This document shows positions 26,812-34,736 of a DNA stretch of 64,000 nucleotides, in pieces (within the stretch, counting starts at the first letter, position 1; each line of letters opens with the position of its first letter). Made by a program: the position numbers and the translations under genes. This DNA comes from Nonomuraea sp. SBT364 (GTDB lineage Bacteria; Actinomycetota; Actinomycetes; Streptosporangiales; Streptosporangiaceae), in the NCBI RefSeq assembly GCF_001083785.1, contig NZ_LAVL01000027.1, positions 1 to 64,000 on the forward strand, read 5' to 3'. The notes under the pieces were generated by a model that worked only from the letters and a program-made list of their open reading frames with translations, did not search any database and was not told the DNA's origin.

Positions 26812-27728
26812 GCGTGGTCTCCTTCCCGCAGCAGGGCCCGATACGGTTCTTCCGAGTGGAGCAAGGTCAATCCACCTTCCAGGGATGTGGCGAGCGGCGC
26901 GACCAGGTCCAGCCCGAGGCCGGACAGGTTCGCTGCCAGGAGTGAATGCAGGAGGTTGCCGGGGGCGAGCACCCGGCCGCTGCAGGAGACGCGCCGGCCC
27001 GCGTCCGGCAGCCGCGCCACCGCCGCCGAGGCGAGGGCGGCGAGCGACTCGGCCGCCTCTGCGCAGATGGCGCGGGCCACCGCGTCGCGTTCCGCGGCTT
27101 CCAGGACGGCGCGGGCGAAGGCCGCCGTACGCGCGACCAGCGCGGCGTCCCGGTAGAAGCGCTGCAGGGAAGCGAGGTCCGTGCCGCCGAGCTCGGCCAC
27201 GAGCCGGTCGGCCAGCTCGGTCGGCGGTCCCACGCCGTCGCGGGCCGCCGTGGCGGCGCGCATCCCGGCCAGGCCGATGGCGTGCGCGCTGCCCCGGTCG
27301 CCGAGCAGCGGCCCCCAGCCGTCGAGCTTGACGCTGCCGCCGCGGGCGCCGACGGCGAGGACGGCCGTCCCGGTCCCCACGCACAGCACCGTGCCCGCGC
27401 CCCGCAGCGCCCCGGCGTGCGCGAGCAGGCTGTCCTCCACCAGGAGGACCGGGCCCGCGAAGAACTCCTCCAGGAGGGAGCCGAGCCGGCCTCTCGGCCC
27501 CGGGTCGCCGGGGACGCCGGTGAGCCCGACGACGACGCCTGCCGGGGCGGCCGGCAGCCGGACCGACTCGGCGGCGGCCCGGACGCTGTCGAGGATCCGG
27601 GCGACGCCGTCCTCGCCCGGCCGGTACGCCATGCCCGGCCCGACGGCGTACTGCCGCTCCGCGCCGGTGCTCACGAGCAGGCGGAGCTCGGACTTGCCGC
27701 CGTCGACGCTGACGTAGGACGCCGTCAC
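26808..27728 (-). CDS. BadF/BadG-type N-acetylhexosamine kinase
   Basis: A 306-residue protein of the ASKHA (actin/hexokinase) fold. Start GTG 27728 gives VTASYVSVDGGKSELRLL, the N-terminal phosphate-1 motif (DGGKSE). Further motifs are VGLTGVPG, CVGTGTAVLAVG (phosphate-2) and GWGPLLGDRGSAHAIGLAGM, the family signature of BcrAD/BadFG kinases that in this context phosphorylate N-acetylglucosamine or related sugars. Coupled by GTGA overlaps to both neighbours. It would phosphorylate the imported sugar before the SIS-domain protein acts. Confidence 0.85.
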   Translation of the reverse strand: MTASYVSVDGGKSELRLLVSTGAERQYAVGPGMAYRPGEDGVARILDSVRAAAESVRLPAAPAGVVVGLTGVPGDPGPRGRLGSLLEEFFAGPVLLVEDSLLAHAGALRGAGTVLCVGTGTAVLAVGARGGSVKLDGWGPLLGDRGSAHAIGLAGMRAATAARDGVGPPTELADRLVAELGGTDLASLQRFYRDAALVARTAAFARAVLEAAERDAVARAICAEAAESLAALASAAVARLPDAGRRVSCSGRVLAPGNLLHSLLAANLSGLGLDLVAPLATSLEGGLTLLHSEEPYRALLREGDHA

Positions 27729-28555
27729 CGCGACATCCCCGCCGTCAGCCCGGCGATGATCTGCTTGGTCGCGAACGCGAACACCAGGGCCAGCGGCACG
27801 AGCGCGATGACCAGCCCGGCGAACAGGGTCGCCCGGTCGGTGGCGAACTCGCCGAAGAAGCGCGTCAGGCCGACGGGCACCGTGTACTTGGAGTCGCTGC
27901 GCATCAGCACGAGCGGGTAGAAGAAGTCGTTCCACGTGGGCGCGAACTGGAAGACGGTGACCACGGCCAGCGCCGGCCGCATGAGCGGCAGCGCGATCGA
28001 CACGAACAGCCGTCCCTCGTTCGCGCCGTCCAGCCGCGCGGCCTCCTCCAGCTCGCCGGGCAGCCCGCGCATGAAGCCCATGATCACGAAGATCGAGAAC
28101 GGCACGCCGCTCGCCGCGTACAGCAGCACCAGGCCGGGTCGCGTGTCGATCAGCCCCATGGACTGGAACATGTAGAAGACCGGGAGCAGCCCGAGCTTGG
28201 CCGGGATCATCAGCCCCGACAGGAAGAAGGCCGCCAGCAGCGCCCGCCCGCGGAAGCGCCAGCGCGACAGCGCGTAGGCGGCCATCGCCGACACCGCCAC
28301 GCACAGCGCGACGGCGGCGACGGTGACCAGGAGCGAGTTGGCGAAGTACGTCGAGATCGACGCGGTCTCCCAGGCGCGCACGTAGTTGCCGAGGTCGAGC
28401 GAGTCCGGCAGCCCGACCGGCTGCCGCAGGATGTCGGCGTTGCTCCGGAACGAGCCGATCGCCACCAGCAGCAGCGGCCCGAACGCGACCGCGGCGTAGG
28501 ACCACAGCAGGGCGTGCACGACCAGGACCCGGACGTTTCGGCGTCTCGTCGTCAC
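27725..28555 (-). CDS. Carbohydrate ABC transporter permease (MalG-type)
   Basis: A 276-residue permease from GTG 28555 (VTTRRRNVRVLVVHALLW); the GTGA overlap with the upstream stop fixes it. Six hydrophobic helices and the EAA loop ELEEAARLDGANEGRLF are present. It pairs with the MalF-type permease upstream. The operon has no ATPase, so a shared MsiK-like ATPase is expected. Confidence 0.93.
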   Translation of the reverse strand: MTTRRRNVRVLVVHALLWSYAAVAFGPLLLVAIGSFRSNADILRQPVGLPDSLDLGNYVRAWETASISTYFANSLLVTVAAVALCVAVSAMAAYALSRWRFRGRALLAAFFLSGLMIPAKLGLLPVFYMFQSMGLIDTRPGLVLLYAASGVPFSIFVIMGFMRGLPGELEEAARLDGANEGRLFVSIALPLMRPALAVVTVFQFAPTWNDFFYPLVLMRSDSKYTVPVGLTRFFGEFATDRATLFAGLVIALVPLALVFAFATKQIIAGLTAGMSR

Positions 28556-29502
28556 GGGGTCACCTCCCGGCGCCTCAGGAAGCGCTCCAGGACCAGGGAG
28601 GCGCCGAAGACCAGGATGAAGATCATGATGGCGAGCGCCGAGGACTCCCCGATCGCGTTCGTGCCGCCCTCGAAGGCCGTGCGGTAGTAGAGCAGGCCCA
28701 GCACGTCCATCGCGCCGCCCGGCCCGCCGTCCGATCCGCCGAGCGCGTAGACCAGGTCGAACAGGTTGAAGCAGCCGATGAAGGTCAGCACGGTGATGAC
28801 GCCCACCGCGGGCATGAGGAGCGGGAACCGTACGCTCCAGAAGGCCCGGGACGGGGAGGCGCCGTCCATCGCCGCGGCCTCCTCCAGCTCCCGGGGGATG
28901 CCGCCCAGCGCGGCGAGGAAGATCAGCATCGGCCCGCCGATCCACTGCCAGGCGTTGACCAGGATCAGCACGGGCAGCGCCGTGTCGGGATCGCCCAGCC
29001 ACGGCCGGGCCCACGAGTCCAGCCCGACCGCCCGCAGCATGAAGTTGATCGGCCCGAACGTGGGGCTCAGCAGCAGCGACCAGATGTAGCCGACGATCAG
29101 CGGGCTGATGAGGTACGGCAGCGAGAAGACCGTCTGGAAGAAGCGCTTGCCCCGGGGGTTGCGGTAGAGCAGGACCGCGAGCCCGAGGCCGACGGTGTTC
29201 TGGACGGCCATCGTGCCGGCGAAGAACAGCACGTTGTGCCAGAGCGCGGCGGGGATCTCCTCGTTGAGCGGATACCTGGTCAGCACCTCGCCGTAGTTGC
29301 CGAGCCCGGCGAACTCCGCCGGGCGGATGCCCTCCCACCTGAACAGGCCGTAGTAGAACGCCGTCCCCAGCGGGACGACGACGAACAGGCCGTAGAGCAC
29401 CAGGGCCGGCAGGCAGAACGCCGCGATCCAGGCCGGGGAGGTGCGGCCGGCACGGTAGCCGCCGCGCGCGGCACGCGACGGCCGCGCGCGGCCGGTGGTC
29501 AC
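28552..29502 (-). CDS. Carbohydrate ABC transporter permease (MalF-type)
   Basis: A 316-residue permease from GTG 29502, again in a GTGA overlap with the binding-protein stop. A basic cytosolic N-terminus (RPSRAARGGYRAGR) precedes six helices; the EAA loop reads ELEEAAAMDGASPSRAF. The internal sequence WQWIGGPMLIFLAALGGIP is typical of CUT1 permeases. It forms the channel of the amino-sugar-type importer with its downstream partner. Confidence 0.93.
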   Translation of the reverse strand: MTTGRARPSRAARGGYRAGRTSPAWIAAFCLPALVLYGLFVVVPLGTAFYYGLFRWEGIRPAEFAGLGNYGEVLTRYPLNEEIPAALWHNVLFFAGTMAVQNTVGLGLAVLLYRNPRGKRFFQTVFSLPYLISPLIVGYIWSLLLSPTFGPINFMLRAVGLDSWARPWLGDPDTALPVLILVNAWQWIGGPMLIFLAALGGIPRELEEAAAMDGASPSRAFWSVRFPLLMPAVGVITVLTFIGCFNLFDLVYALGGSDGGPGGAMDVLGLLYYRTAFEGGTNAIGESSALAIMIFILVFGASLVLERFLRRREVTP

Positions 29503-30779
29503 TGGCTGGGCTTGAACCACTGGTCCACGCCCTGCTGGATGTGCTTGGCCGCGTCCCCGGCGCCGGAGCGCCCGGCGACGAACGTGGAGAACGCCTCCGA
29601 GGCCAGGTCCCAGGCGGTCGGCGTGCCGCCGGAGAAGTACGCGTAGGTGACGTACGGGCTGGGATCCGCCTGGTAGGCGGCCAGCGCCTGGGCGAGCAGC
29701 GGGTCCTCGGGCCGCACCCCGGGCACCGCCGAGATCTGCCGGAGCTCGGTGGCGAACGCCCGGCCGAACTCGGGGGAGGCCATCCAGCGCACCAGGTCCA
29801 CGGCCGCCTTCTGGTCGGGCGACTTGGCCGAGACGCCGAACGAGCCGTCGACGTACCCGGGGACGAGCGTCCGCTCGGCGGCCGCGCCGGGCGGCGGCGG
29901 GACGTTGAAGATGCCCAGCTCCAGCTCCGGGTTGGACTTGCCGAAGGCCGCCAGCTCCCAGACCCCGCCGGGGAACGCCGCGGCCTTGCCGGAGGTGAAC
30001 AGCGCCTGGGCGTCGACGTAGCTCACGCCCTCGTACTGCTCGGGCCAGTACTCGCTGGTGCTTTTCCACCGGGCCAGCGAGTCGACCCAGGGCCGGTCGG
30101 TGAACTTGGCCTGGCCGGCCAGCATCTTGGTGAGGTAGTCGTGGCCGCCGTAGGTCGTCGCGCCGAAGATCTCCTGCTGGATGGGCAGCATCCAGGTGTC
30201 GGTGACGGTCGTCGCGAGGGGGACGAGGCCGGCCGCCTTCAGCTTGCCGAAGGCCGTGGTCATCTCGTCCCAGGTCTTCGGCGGGGCCAGCCCGTGCTTG
30301 TCGAACAGGCCCTTGTTGTAGATGACGTGCAGGGTCTGGATGGCGAACGGCACGCCGTACACCTGCTTGTCGCTCTCGCCCCGGGCGCCGTCCAGGACCG
30401 GTTCGGGGAAGCCGGCCAGCTCCTGGACCTGGCCGTCCAGCGGGACCAGGCTCTTGGCGGCGACGAGCGGCTGGAGCAGCCCGTACGAGCGCAGCTGGGC
30501 GACGTCGGGACCGTTGGCGTCGCTGAGCCCCGTCCGCAGGATCGTGTCGTACTCGTCGGCCTTGTAGGGGACGTACTTCACCTTCACCCCGGGATGGGCG
30601 TCCTCGTAGAGCTTGAAGATCTTTCGGTAGGCGGCGACGTCCTCCTGCCGCCAGCCCCATACGTCGAGGGTGACCTGTTCGGAGCCGGTCTGTCCGCCGG
30701 GGGCGCTCGGGGCGCAGGCCGGCAGTGTCATGACCAGCACCCCGGCCGCCGCGATCAGGCCGCGTCGTGTCAGGTACAT
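29499..30779 (-). CDS. Extracellular sugar-binding lipoprotein with Tat-type signal
   Basis: A 426-residue family 1 solute-binding protein. Two ATGs lie at 30785 and 30779. The GGAG at 30788-30791 is only 2 bases from the first but 8 from the second, so MYLTRRGLIAAAGVL (30779) is preferred. The signal has a twin arginine and the lipobox LPACAPS. The body has the sugar-binding fold with KQVYGVPFAIQTLHVIYNK and SGKAAAFPGGVWELAAF. First gene of the operon that ends with the ceramidase-SIS gene, and preceded by a DasR-like site. Confidence 0.92.
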   Translation of the reverse strand: MYLTRRGLIAAAGVLVMTLPACAPSAPGGQTGSEQVTLDVWGWRQEDVAAYRKIFKLYEDAHPGVKVKYVPYKADEYDTILRTGLSDANGPDVAQLRSYGLLQPLVAAKSLVPLDGQVQELAGFPEPVLDGARGESDKQVYGVPFAIQTLHVIYNKGLFDKHGLAPPKTWDEMTTAFGKLKAAGLVPLATTVTDTWMLPIQQEIFGATTYGGHDYLTKMLAGQAKFTDRPWVDSLARWKSTSEYWPEQYEGVSYVDAQALFTSGKAAAFPGGVWELAAFGKSNPELELGIFNVPPPPGAAAERTLVPGYVDGSFGVSAKSPDQKAAVDLVRWMASPEFGRAFATELRQISAVPGVRPEDPLLAQALAAYQADPSPYVTYAYFSGGTPTAWDLASEAFSTFVAGRSGAGDAAKHIQQGVDQWFKPSQ

Positions 30780-30826
30780 ACGCATTTCTCCATCGATCGG
30801 GCGCTCATGCGATGGACTGGAAGCTA

Positions 30827-30845
30827 ATACTGGTATAGACCGTAT
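30827..30845. promoter_or_regulatory. DasR-like (dre) operator upstream of importer operon
   Basis: ATACTGGTATAGACCGTAT is a near-palindrome matching the core of the DasR responsive element (TGGTCTAGACCA) at 10 of 12 positions. It lies 48 bp before the binding-protein ATG and 74 bp before the divergent GntR gene. It shares 13 of 14 bases with the site at 31764-31777. Confidence 0.7.
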
Positions 30846-30918
30846 GTCAACGGGTGCCGCCGGGCGGGCGTCGCTCGTAGGATGGGGCGCCGACACGACC
30901 GAGAGGGGGGAGCCGGCC

Positions 30919-31692
30919 GTGCCGAGGCCGCGACACGAACCGCGCGACGTCGCCCCGGAGGTGTTCGCGCAGGGCGAGGGCAGCCCGAAGGGCAAGCACA
31001 TCCAGGACGTCCTCACCGCCCTGGTGCTCGACATGCGCGACGGCGCCCTGCTCCCCTCCGAACGGGTGCTCGCCGAGCGGTTCGGCGTGGCCAGGATGAC
31101 CGTCCGCGGCGCGATCGACGACCTGGAGACCCGCGGGCTGGTCAGGCGCGTGGCGGGCCGGGGCACGTTCGTGCAGCAGCCCACCCTCACCCACTCGGAG
31201 AACTTCCGCTCCTTCAGCGAGGACATGCGGATGCGCGGGATGGTGCCCGGCGCCAAGAGCTACCGGGGCCGCACCCGGCCCGCGCCGCGCGACATCGCGG
31301 CCCGCCTCGGCCTGTCCCCCGGCGACCCGGTGCACTACATCGAGCGGGTGCGGACGGCCGACGGCGTGCCCATGGCGCTGGAGCGCACCAACCTGTCCGC
31401 CGCCCGCTTCCCGGGGCTGCTCACCGAGATGGGGCGCGACGACTCGCTGTTCGAGCTGCTGGGACGCCTGTTCGGCGTGCGGCTGGAGACCGCCGAGCAG
31501 ACCGTCTCCATCGCCCGGCTGAGCCGCACGGAGGCCAGGCGGCTGGAGGTGCCCGACTACGACCCGGCGTTCCTGGTGGAACGGGTCGCCGTCGACAACA
31601 TGGGCAACGTGGTCGAGTTCGGCCGGTCGCTCTACCGGGGCGACCGCTACGTCATCCAGATGCACGTCAGCAGGCCCCCGGCCGCCGGCTGA
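30919..31692 (+). CDS. HutC-family (GntR) transcriptional regulator
   Basis: A 257-residue regulator. GTG 30919 follows a GGGGGGAG ribosome-binding site; the earlier ATG at 30844 lies inside the operator and is unlikely. The winged helix-turn-helix has LLPSERVLAERFGVARMTVRGAIDDLETRGLV (key part VARMTVRGAI), followed by a chorismate-lyase-like UTRA ligand domain (NFRSFSEDMRMRGMVPGAK; VHYIERVRTADGVPMALERTNL). HutC-type proteins such as DasR and NagR sense phosphorylated amino sugars. It probably represses itself, the divergent importer operon and the downstream secreted-hydrolase genes through the two dre-like sites. Confidence 0.92.
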   Translation: MPRPRHEPRDVAPEVFAQGEGSPKGKHIQDVLTALVLDMRDGALLPSERVLAERFGVARMTVRGAIDDLETRGLVRRVAGRGTFVQQPTLTHSENFRSFSEDMRMRGMVPGAKSYRGRTRPAPRDIAARLGLSPGDPVHYIERVRTADGVPMALERTNLSAARFPGLLTEMGRDDSLFELLGRLFGVRLETAEQTVSIARLSRTEARRLEVPDYDPAFLVERVAVDNMGNVVEFGRSLYRGDRYVIQMHVSRPPAAG

Positions 31693-31763
31693 GCCCCTCC
31701 GCGCCCGTCCGCGCCCACCACACACTCTTGCCACACCCGCCACCCGGTGTTACTTTCGCCAAA

Positions 31764-31780
31764 ATACTGGTCTAGACAGG
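31764..31780. promoter_or_regulatory. DasR-like (dre) operator upstream of secreted EEP gene
   Basis: ATACTGGTCTAGACAGG contains the perfect palindrome GTCTAGAC and matches the dre consensus more closely than the site at 30827. It lies 20-36 bp before ATG 31801, where a bound repressor would block transcription. Confidence 0.72.
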
Positions 31781-31800
31781 AATGTCTGGGGAGACGCACC

Positions 31801-32829
31801 ATGAGAATCGCAGTCACCGCGGTCGTGGCAGCGGCCGCATTACTCCTGGCGACGCCCACCGTGGCAGCGGCGGAGCCGGCCGGCCACACCGAGCGCAGGA
31901 TCCGGATGCTGGACTTCAACTTCGCCGGCAACGGCTTCAACGGCGGAAGCACGGGCGCGCCCGTCGACGACACCGTGACGAAGATCCACGAGCAGGGCGC
32001 GGAGATCATCGGTCTCAACGAGATGTGCTACACGCAGTGGGTCGCGCTGCGGGACCGGCTGAAGGCCAAGCCGGGCTACGGCGGGCTCACCGAGCAGGTC
32101 GTCGTGACGAACCACAACATCCCCAACTGCTACGACGCGGAGGTCAACCCCGGCGGCTGGTACGTCATGGGGCTGCTGAGCAAGCACCCGTCGGACCGGG
32201 TGATGTTCGGCGAGACGCCCTATCTGGACCTCGGCTACCACTACCGCCAGCGGTTCAGGAAGCTCGTCTGCGGCGACGTCCACGTGCCCCGCGCGGCCGT
32301 CGTGCGCGCCTGCGTGACCCACACCGAAGTGCCCCTGGTCATCATCGACGAGAAGTCCTTCCCCGACGACCCCGGCATCACCGGCGACCCGTACTACGGC
32401 CGCTCCATCAACTACGCCCAGTCGAAGCTCATCGCCGACACGATCACGCCGATGGCCGCCCGGATGCCGGTCGCCCTGCTCGGCGACCTGAACGAGCTGC
32501 CGTTCCTGCCCTCGCTCACCCACTTCTACGCCAAGTGCGGCGGAACCGGGGTGTTCGACGAGGTCGACGGGGCCGACCCGCGCTGGCGCGGCAACATCAG
32601 GCGCTGGCACCTCGGGACCGAGGCGTGCCCGCACCGCCAGGGTGAGTGGACCATGGGCGCCGAAGGTCTCCCCGACGACTACGACCGGCCCTACCAGAGC
32701 AACCGGAAGATCGACTACATCTTCGTCGACCGCCGCCACTTCAAGGTCGACTCCCGGTCCGGGTGGGTCGTCTCGACCCCGTACTCCGACCACCGCATCG
32801 TCGTCGGCGACGTCGCCCTGAGGCACTGA
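31801..32829 (+). CDS. Secreted endonuclease/exonuclease/phosphatase (EEP) family protein
   Basis: A 342-residue protein with a GGGGAG ribosome-binding site and a classical signal peptide (MRIAVTAVVAAAALLLATP, cleavage near AAA-EP). EEP motifs are intact: GLNEMCYTQW (metal-binding Glu), LLGDLNELPF (G-D-x-N) and TPYSDHRIVVGDV (catalytic S-D-H). The superfamily covers DNases, phosphatidylinositol phosphatases and sphingomyelinase C; the exact substrate is not readable. Cysteines at four or more sites could form disulfides. A dre-like site just upstream places it under the HutC-type regulator, and it is coupled to the phosphatase gene (TGATG). Confidence 0.87.
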   Translation: MRIAVTAVVAAAALLLATPTVAAAEPAGHTERRIRMLDFNFAGNGFNGGSTGAPVDDTVTKIHEQGAEIIGLNEMCYTQWVALRDRLKAKPGYGGLTEQVVVTNHNIPNCYDAEVNPGGWYVMGLLSKHPSDRVMFGETPYLDLGYHYRQRFRKLVCGDVHVPRAAVVRACVTHTEVPLVIIDEKSFPDDPGITGDPYYGRSINYAQSKLIADTITPMAARMPVALLGDLNELPFLPSLTHFYAKCGGTGVFDEVDGADPRWRGNIRRWHLGTEACPHRQGEWTMGAEGLPDDYDRPYQSNRKIDYIFVDRRHFKVDSRSGWVVSTPYSDHRIVVGDVALRH

Positions 32830-32850
32830 TGCGCGAGGCACTGATGCGCG
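32821..32850 (+). repeat. 15-bp tandem duplication at a gene junction
   Basis: AGGCACTGATGCGCG occurs twice in a row (32821-32835, 32836-32850). The duplication spans the stop of the EEP gene and gives two in-frame ATGs (32829, 32844) for the phosphatase, each preceded by GAGG. Confidence 0.85.
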
Positions 32851-34622
32851 GGCGGGCGAGAATGTGCGCGGCGGCGCTGGCCGTGGCCCTGCTCCCGGCG
32901 GGCGCCCCGCCGGCACAGGCCACGGCGGCCCCCCGGCAGGCGGACTTCCGCATCCTGCCGTACCTGCAGAGCCCGGGTGCCTCGGGCATCACGATCACCT
33001 GGTTCACCGGGGACGGCCGGCCGGGACGGGTCACCGTCCGGGGGCCGGGCATCCACGGCCACCGGGTGACACCGGTCACCGGCGAGCCGCAGCCGGACCT
33101 GGCCTACACCCAGGCCGAGCTCACCCAGGAGATCCCCGGGCTGGAGCAGGGATCGTGGCTGGCCGGGCCCGGCAACTTCAAGCATTCGGCGCGGATGAGC
33201 GGCCTGCGGCCGGGGAGCCGCTACCACTACACCGTCGAACAGGGCGGCGCGACCTTCCGCGGGCGCTTCGAGACCGCTCCGGCCGCCGACCGCTGGCGGC
33301 ACATCAGGCTGATCGCCATGTCCGACTCCGAGACCGAGCCGCGCGGGCGCGTCCAGCACCGGGAGTGGGCGCCCGGCGCCGGGGCCGCCGGCCGGCCCTC
33401 CGCCGACCCGGGTTCCCCCTGGGACCGGACGTACGGCACCACCGTCCTGTCCGGGACGCGCGTCCTGCGCTATCCGCTCACCGAGGACGAGGGCCTGCGG
33501 CGCAACCTCGCGGTCGTCAAGGAGAGGTCACCCGACGCGGTGCTCTTCACCGGCGACCTCGTCCAGGGCGGCGGCTACCAGCCGGGCTGGGACGAGTTCT
33601 TCCGCCACACCGCCGGCGCCGCCGGTGACCTGCTGACCGGGGTGCCGATCATCCCGGCGTTCGGGAACTGGGAGAGCTTCGGCGCGATCAACGGCGGCTA
33701 CGGCACACCGGCGGACCGGAGCCCCGTCGTGCGCTCGCGCGCCAAGTTCCACGCCTACTTCGACGCGCCGGAGAACGGCACGCCGGAGCACCGCGACAAC
33801 TACTACCGCGTCGACTACGGGCCGGTCACCGTGCTGACGCTCGACAGCAACAACGGCGAGCCGGACGACAGCGCGGCGAGCTACCCCCCGGAGCTGAAGC
33901 TGACCGGCCGCCAGTACACCGGGCCGGGCACCGACACGCAGGAGAACTTCACCCGCGCCGAGTACGAGGCCGCCGGCGGGCGCGACCTGTCGGACTACCG
34001 CCCCGGCGGCCGGCAGTGGGCGTGGGCGGAGGAACAGCTCCGCGACGCCAGGGCCGAGGGTCAGATCGTGCTCGTGCAGTTCCATCACGTCCCCTACAGC
34101 AGCGGGGAGCACGGGCTGCCGATGAACCACGCGCTGACCTCGGGCCAGGGCGGCACCCCGATGCGGGTCTACCACCCGCTGTTCGAGCGGTACGGCGTGG
34201 CCGCCGTGCTGTCCGGGCACAGCGAGATGTTCGAGCGCAGCTTCGTCGACGACGACGGCGACGGCATCGGCGTGCACTACTACGACGTCGGCGTCTCGGG
34301 TGACGGCCTGCGCGGCGTGCGCCGGGACGGGCCCACGCTCGACAGCCCGCCGCTGGCGTACAACGCCTTCAGCCGGTGGACGGCGGACCAGGGCGAGCCC
34401 GAGGTGTGGGACGGCGCCCGGCTGCGGTCGGGGGGCAAGCACTACGGCCATCTGGAGATCGACGTCAACCGGGTGCGTGACAGGAAGGCGCGCATCACCC
34501 TGACCCCCGTCCACGTCTTCCCGGTCATGGACGACGCCCTGGCCGTGCTGCGCACCGAGCGGCGGACCTACTCCGACCGCGTGGTCATCGACGTCGCCGC
34601 CGACGGGACGCCGGCGCGCTGA
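32829..34622 (+). CDS. Secreted metallophosphoesterase, purple-acid-phosphatase-like
   Basis: A 597-residue secreted protein, start ATG 32829 (TGATG overlap) or 32844. The signal peptide is MCAAALAVALLPAGAPPAQA. A fibronectin-like N-terminal domain as in purple acid phosphatases (FRILPYLQSPGASGITITW) precedes a calcineurin-like phosphoesterase with AVLFTGDLVQGG (G-D), AFGNWESFG (G-N-x-E, normally G-N-H-D/E), VQFHHVPY and VLSGHSEMFER. The Trp in place of His in the G-N-H motif is unusual but also seen in some bacterial members. It probably releases phosphate from organic phosphoesters outside the cell and is co-regulated with the EEP gene. Confidence 0.86.
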   Translation: MREALMRGRARMCAAALAVALLPAGAPPAQATAAPRQADFRILPYLQSPGASGITITWFTGDGRPGRVTVRGPGIHGHRVTPVTGEPQPDLAYTQAELTQEIPGLEQGSWLAGPGNFKHSARMSGLRPGSRYHYTVEQGGATFRGRFETAPAADRWRHIRLIAMSDSETEPRGRVQHREWAPGAGAAGRPSADPGSPWDRTYGTTVLSGTRVLRYPLTEDEGLRRNLAVVKERSPDAVLFTGDLVQGGGYQPGWDEFFRHTAGAAGDLLTGVPIIPAFGNWESFGAINGGYGTPADRSPVVRSRAKFHAYFDAPENGTPEHRDNYYRVDYGPVTVLTLDSNNGEPDDSAASYPPELKLTGRQYTGPGTDTQENFTRAEYEAAGGRDLSDYRPGGRQWAWAEEQLRDARAEGQIVLVQFHHVPYSSGEHGLPMNHALTSGQGGTPMRVYHPLFERYGVAAVLSGHSEMFERSFVDDDGDGIGVHYYDVGVSGDGLRGVRRDGPTLDSPPLAYNAFSRWTADQGEPEVWDGARLRSGGKHYGHLEIDVNRVRDRKARITLTPVHVFPVMDDALAVLRTERRTYSDRVVIDVAADGTPAR

Positions 34623-34630
34623 ACCCGATC

Positions 34631-34660
34631 GTGGGCATCCCCGGCGACGGGGATGCCCAC
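34631..34660 (+). terminator. Strong hairpin terminator
   Basis: A perfect 12-bp stem, GTGGGCATCCCC (34631-34642) and GGGGATGCCCAC (34649-34660), around the 6-nt loop GGCGAC starts eight bases after the phosphatase stop. No U-tract follows. It should end the EEP/phosphatase transcript. Confidence 0.8.
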
Positions 34661-34736
34661 GCCTCCTGGGTGGAACCGTGGGCTTAACGTGTCCCCATGC
34701 CGAGCACGTATGCGCTGCCGTGATGGGAGGCAACCC

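Noticed and set aside
24835..27156. Long plus-strand frame opposite the ceramidase-SIS and kinase genes
   Set aside because: Shadow of a conserved coding strand; amino-acid content dominated by Arg, His, Gly and Val without domain.
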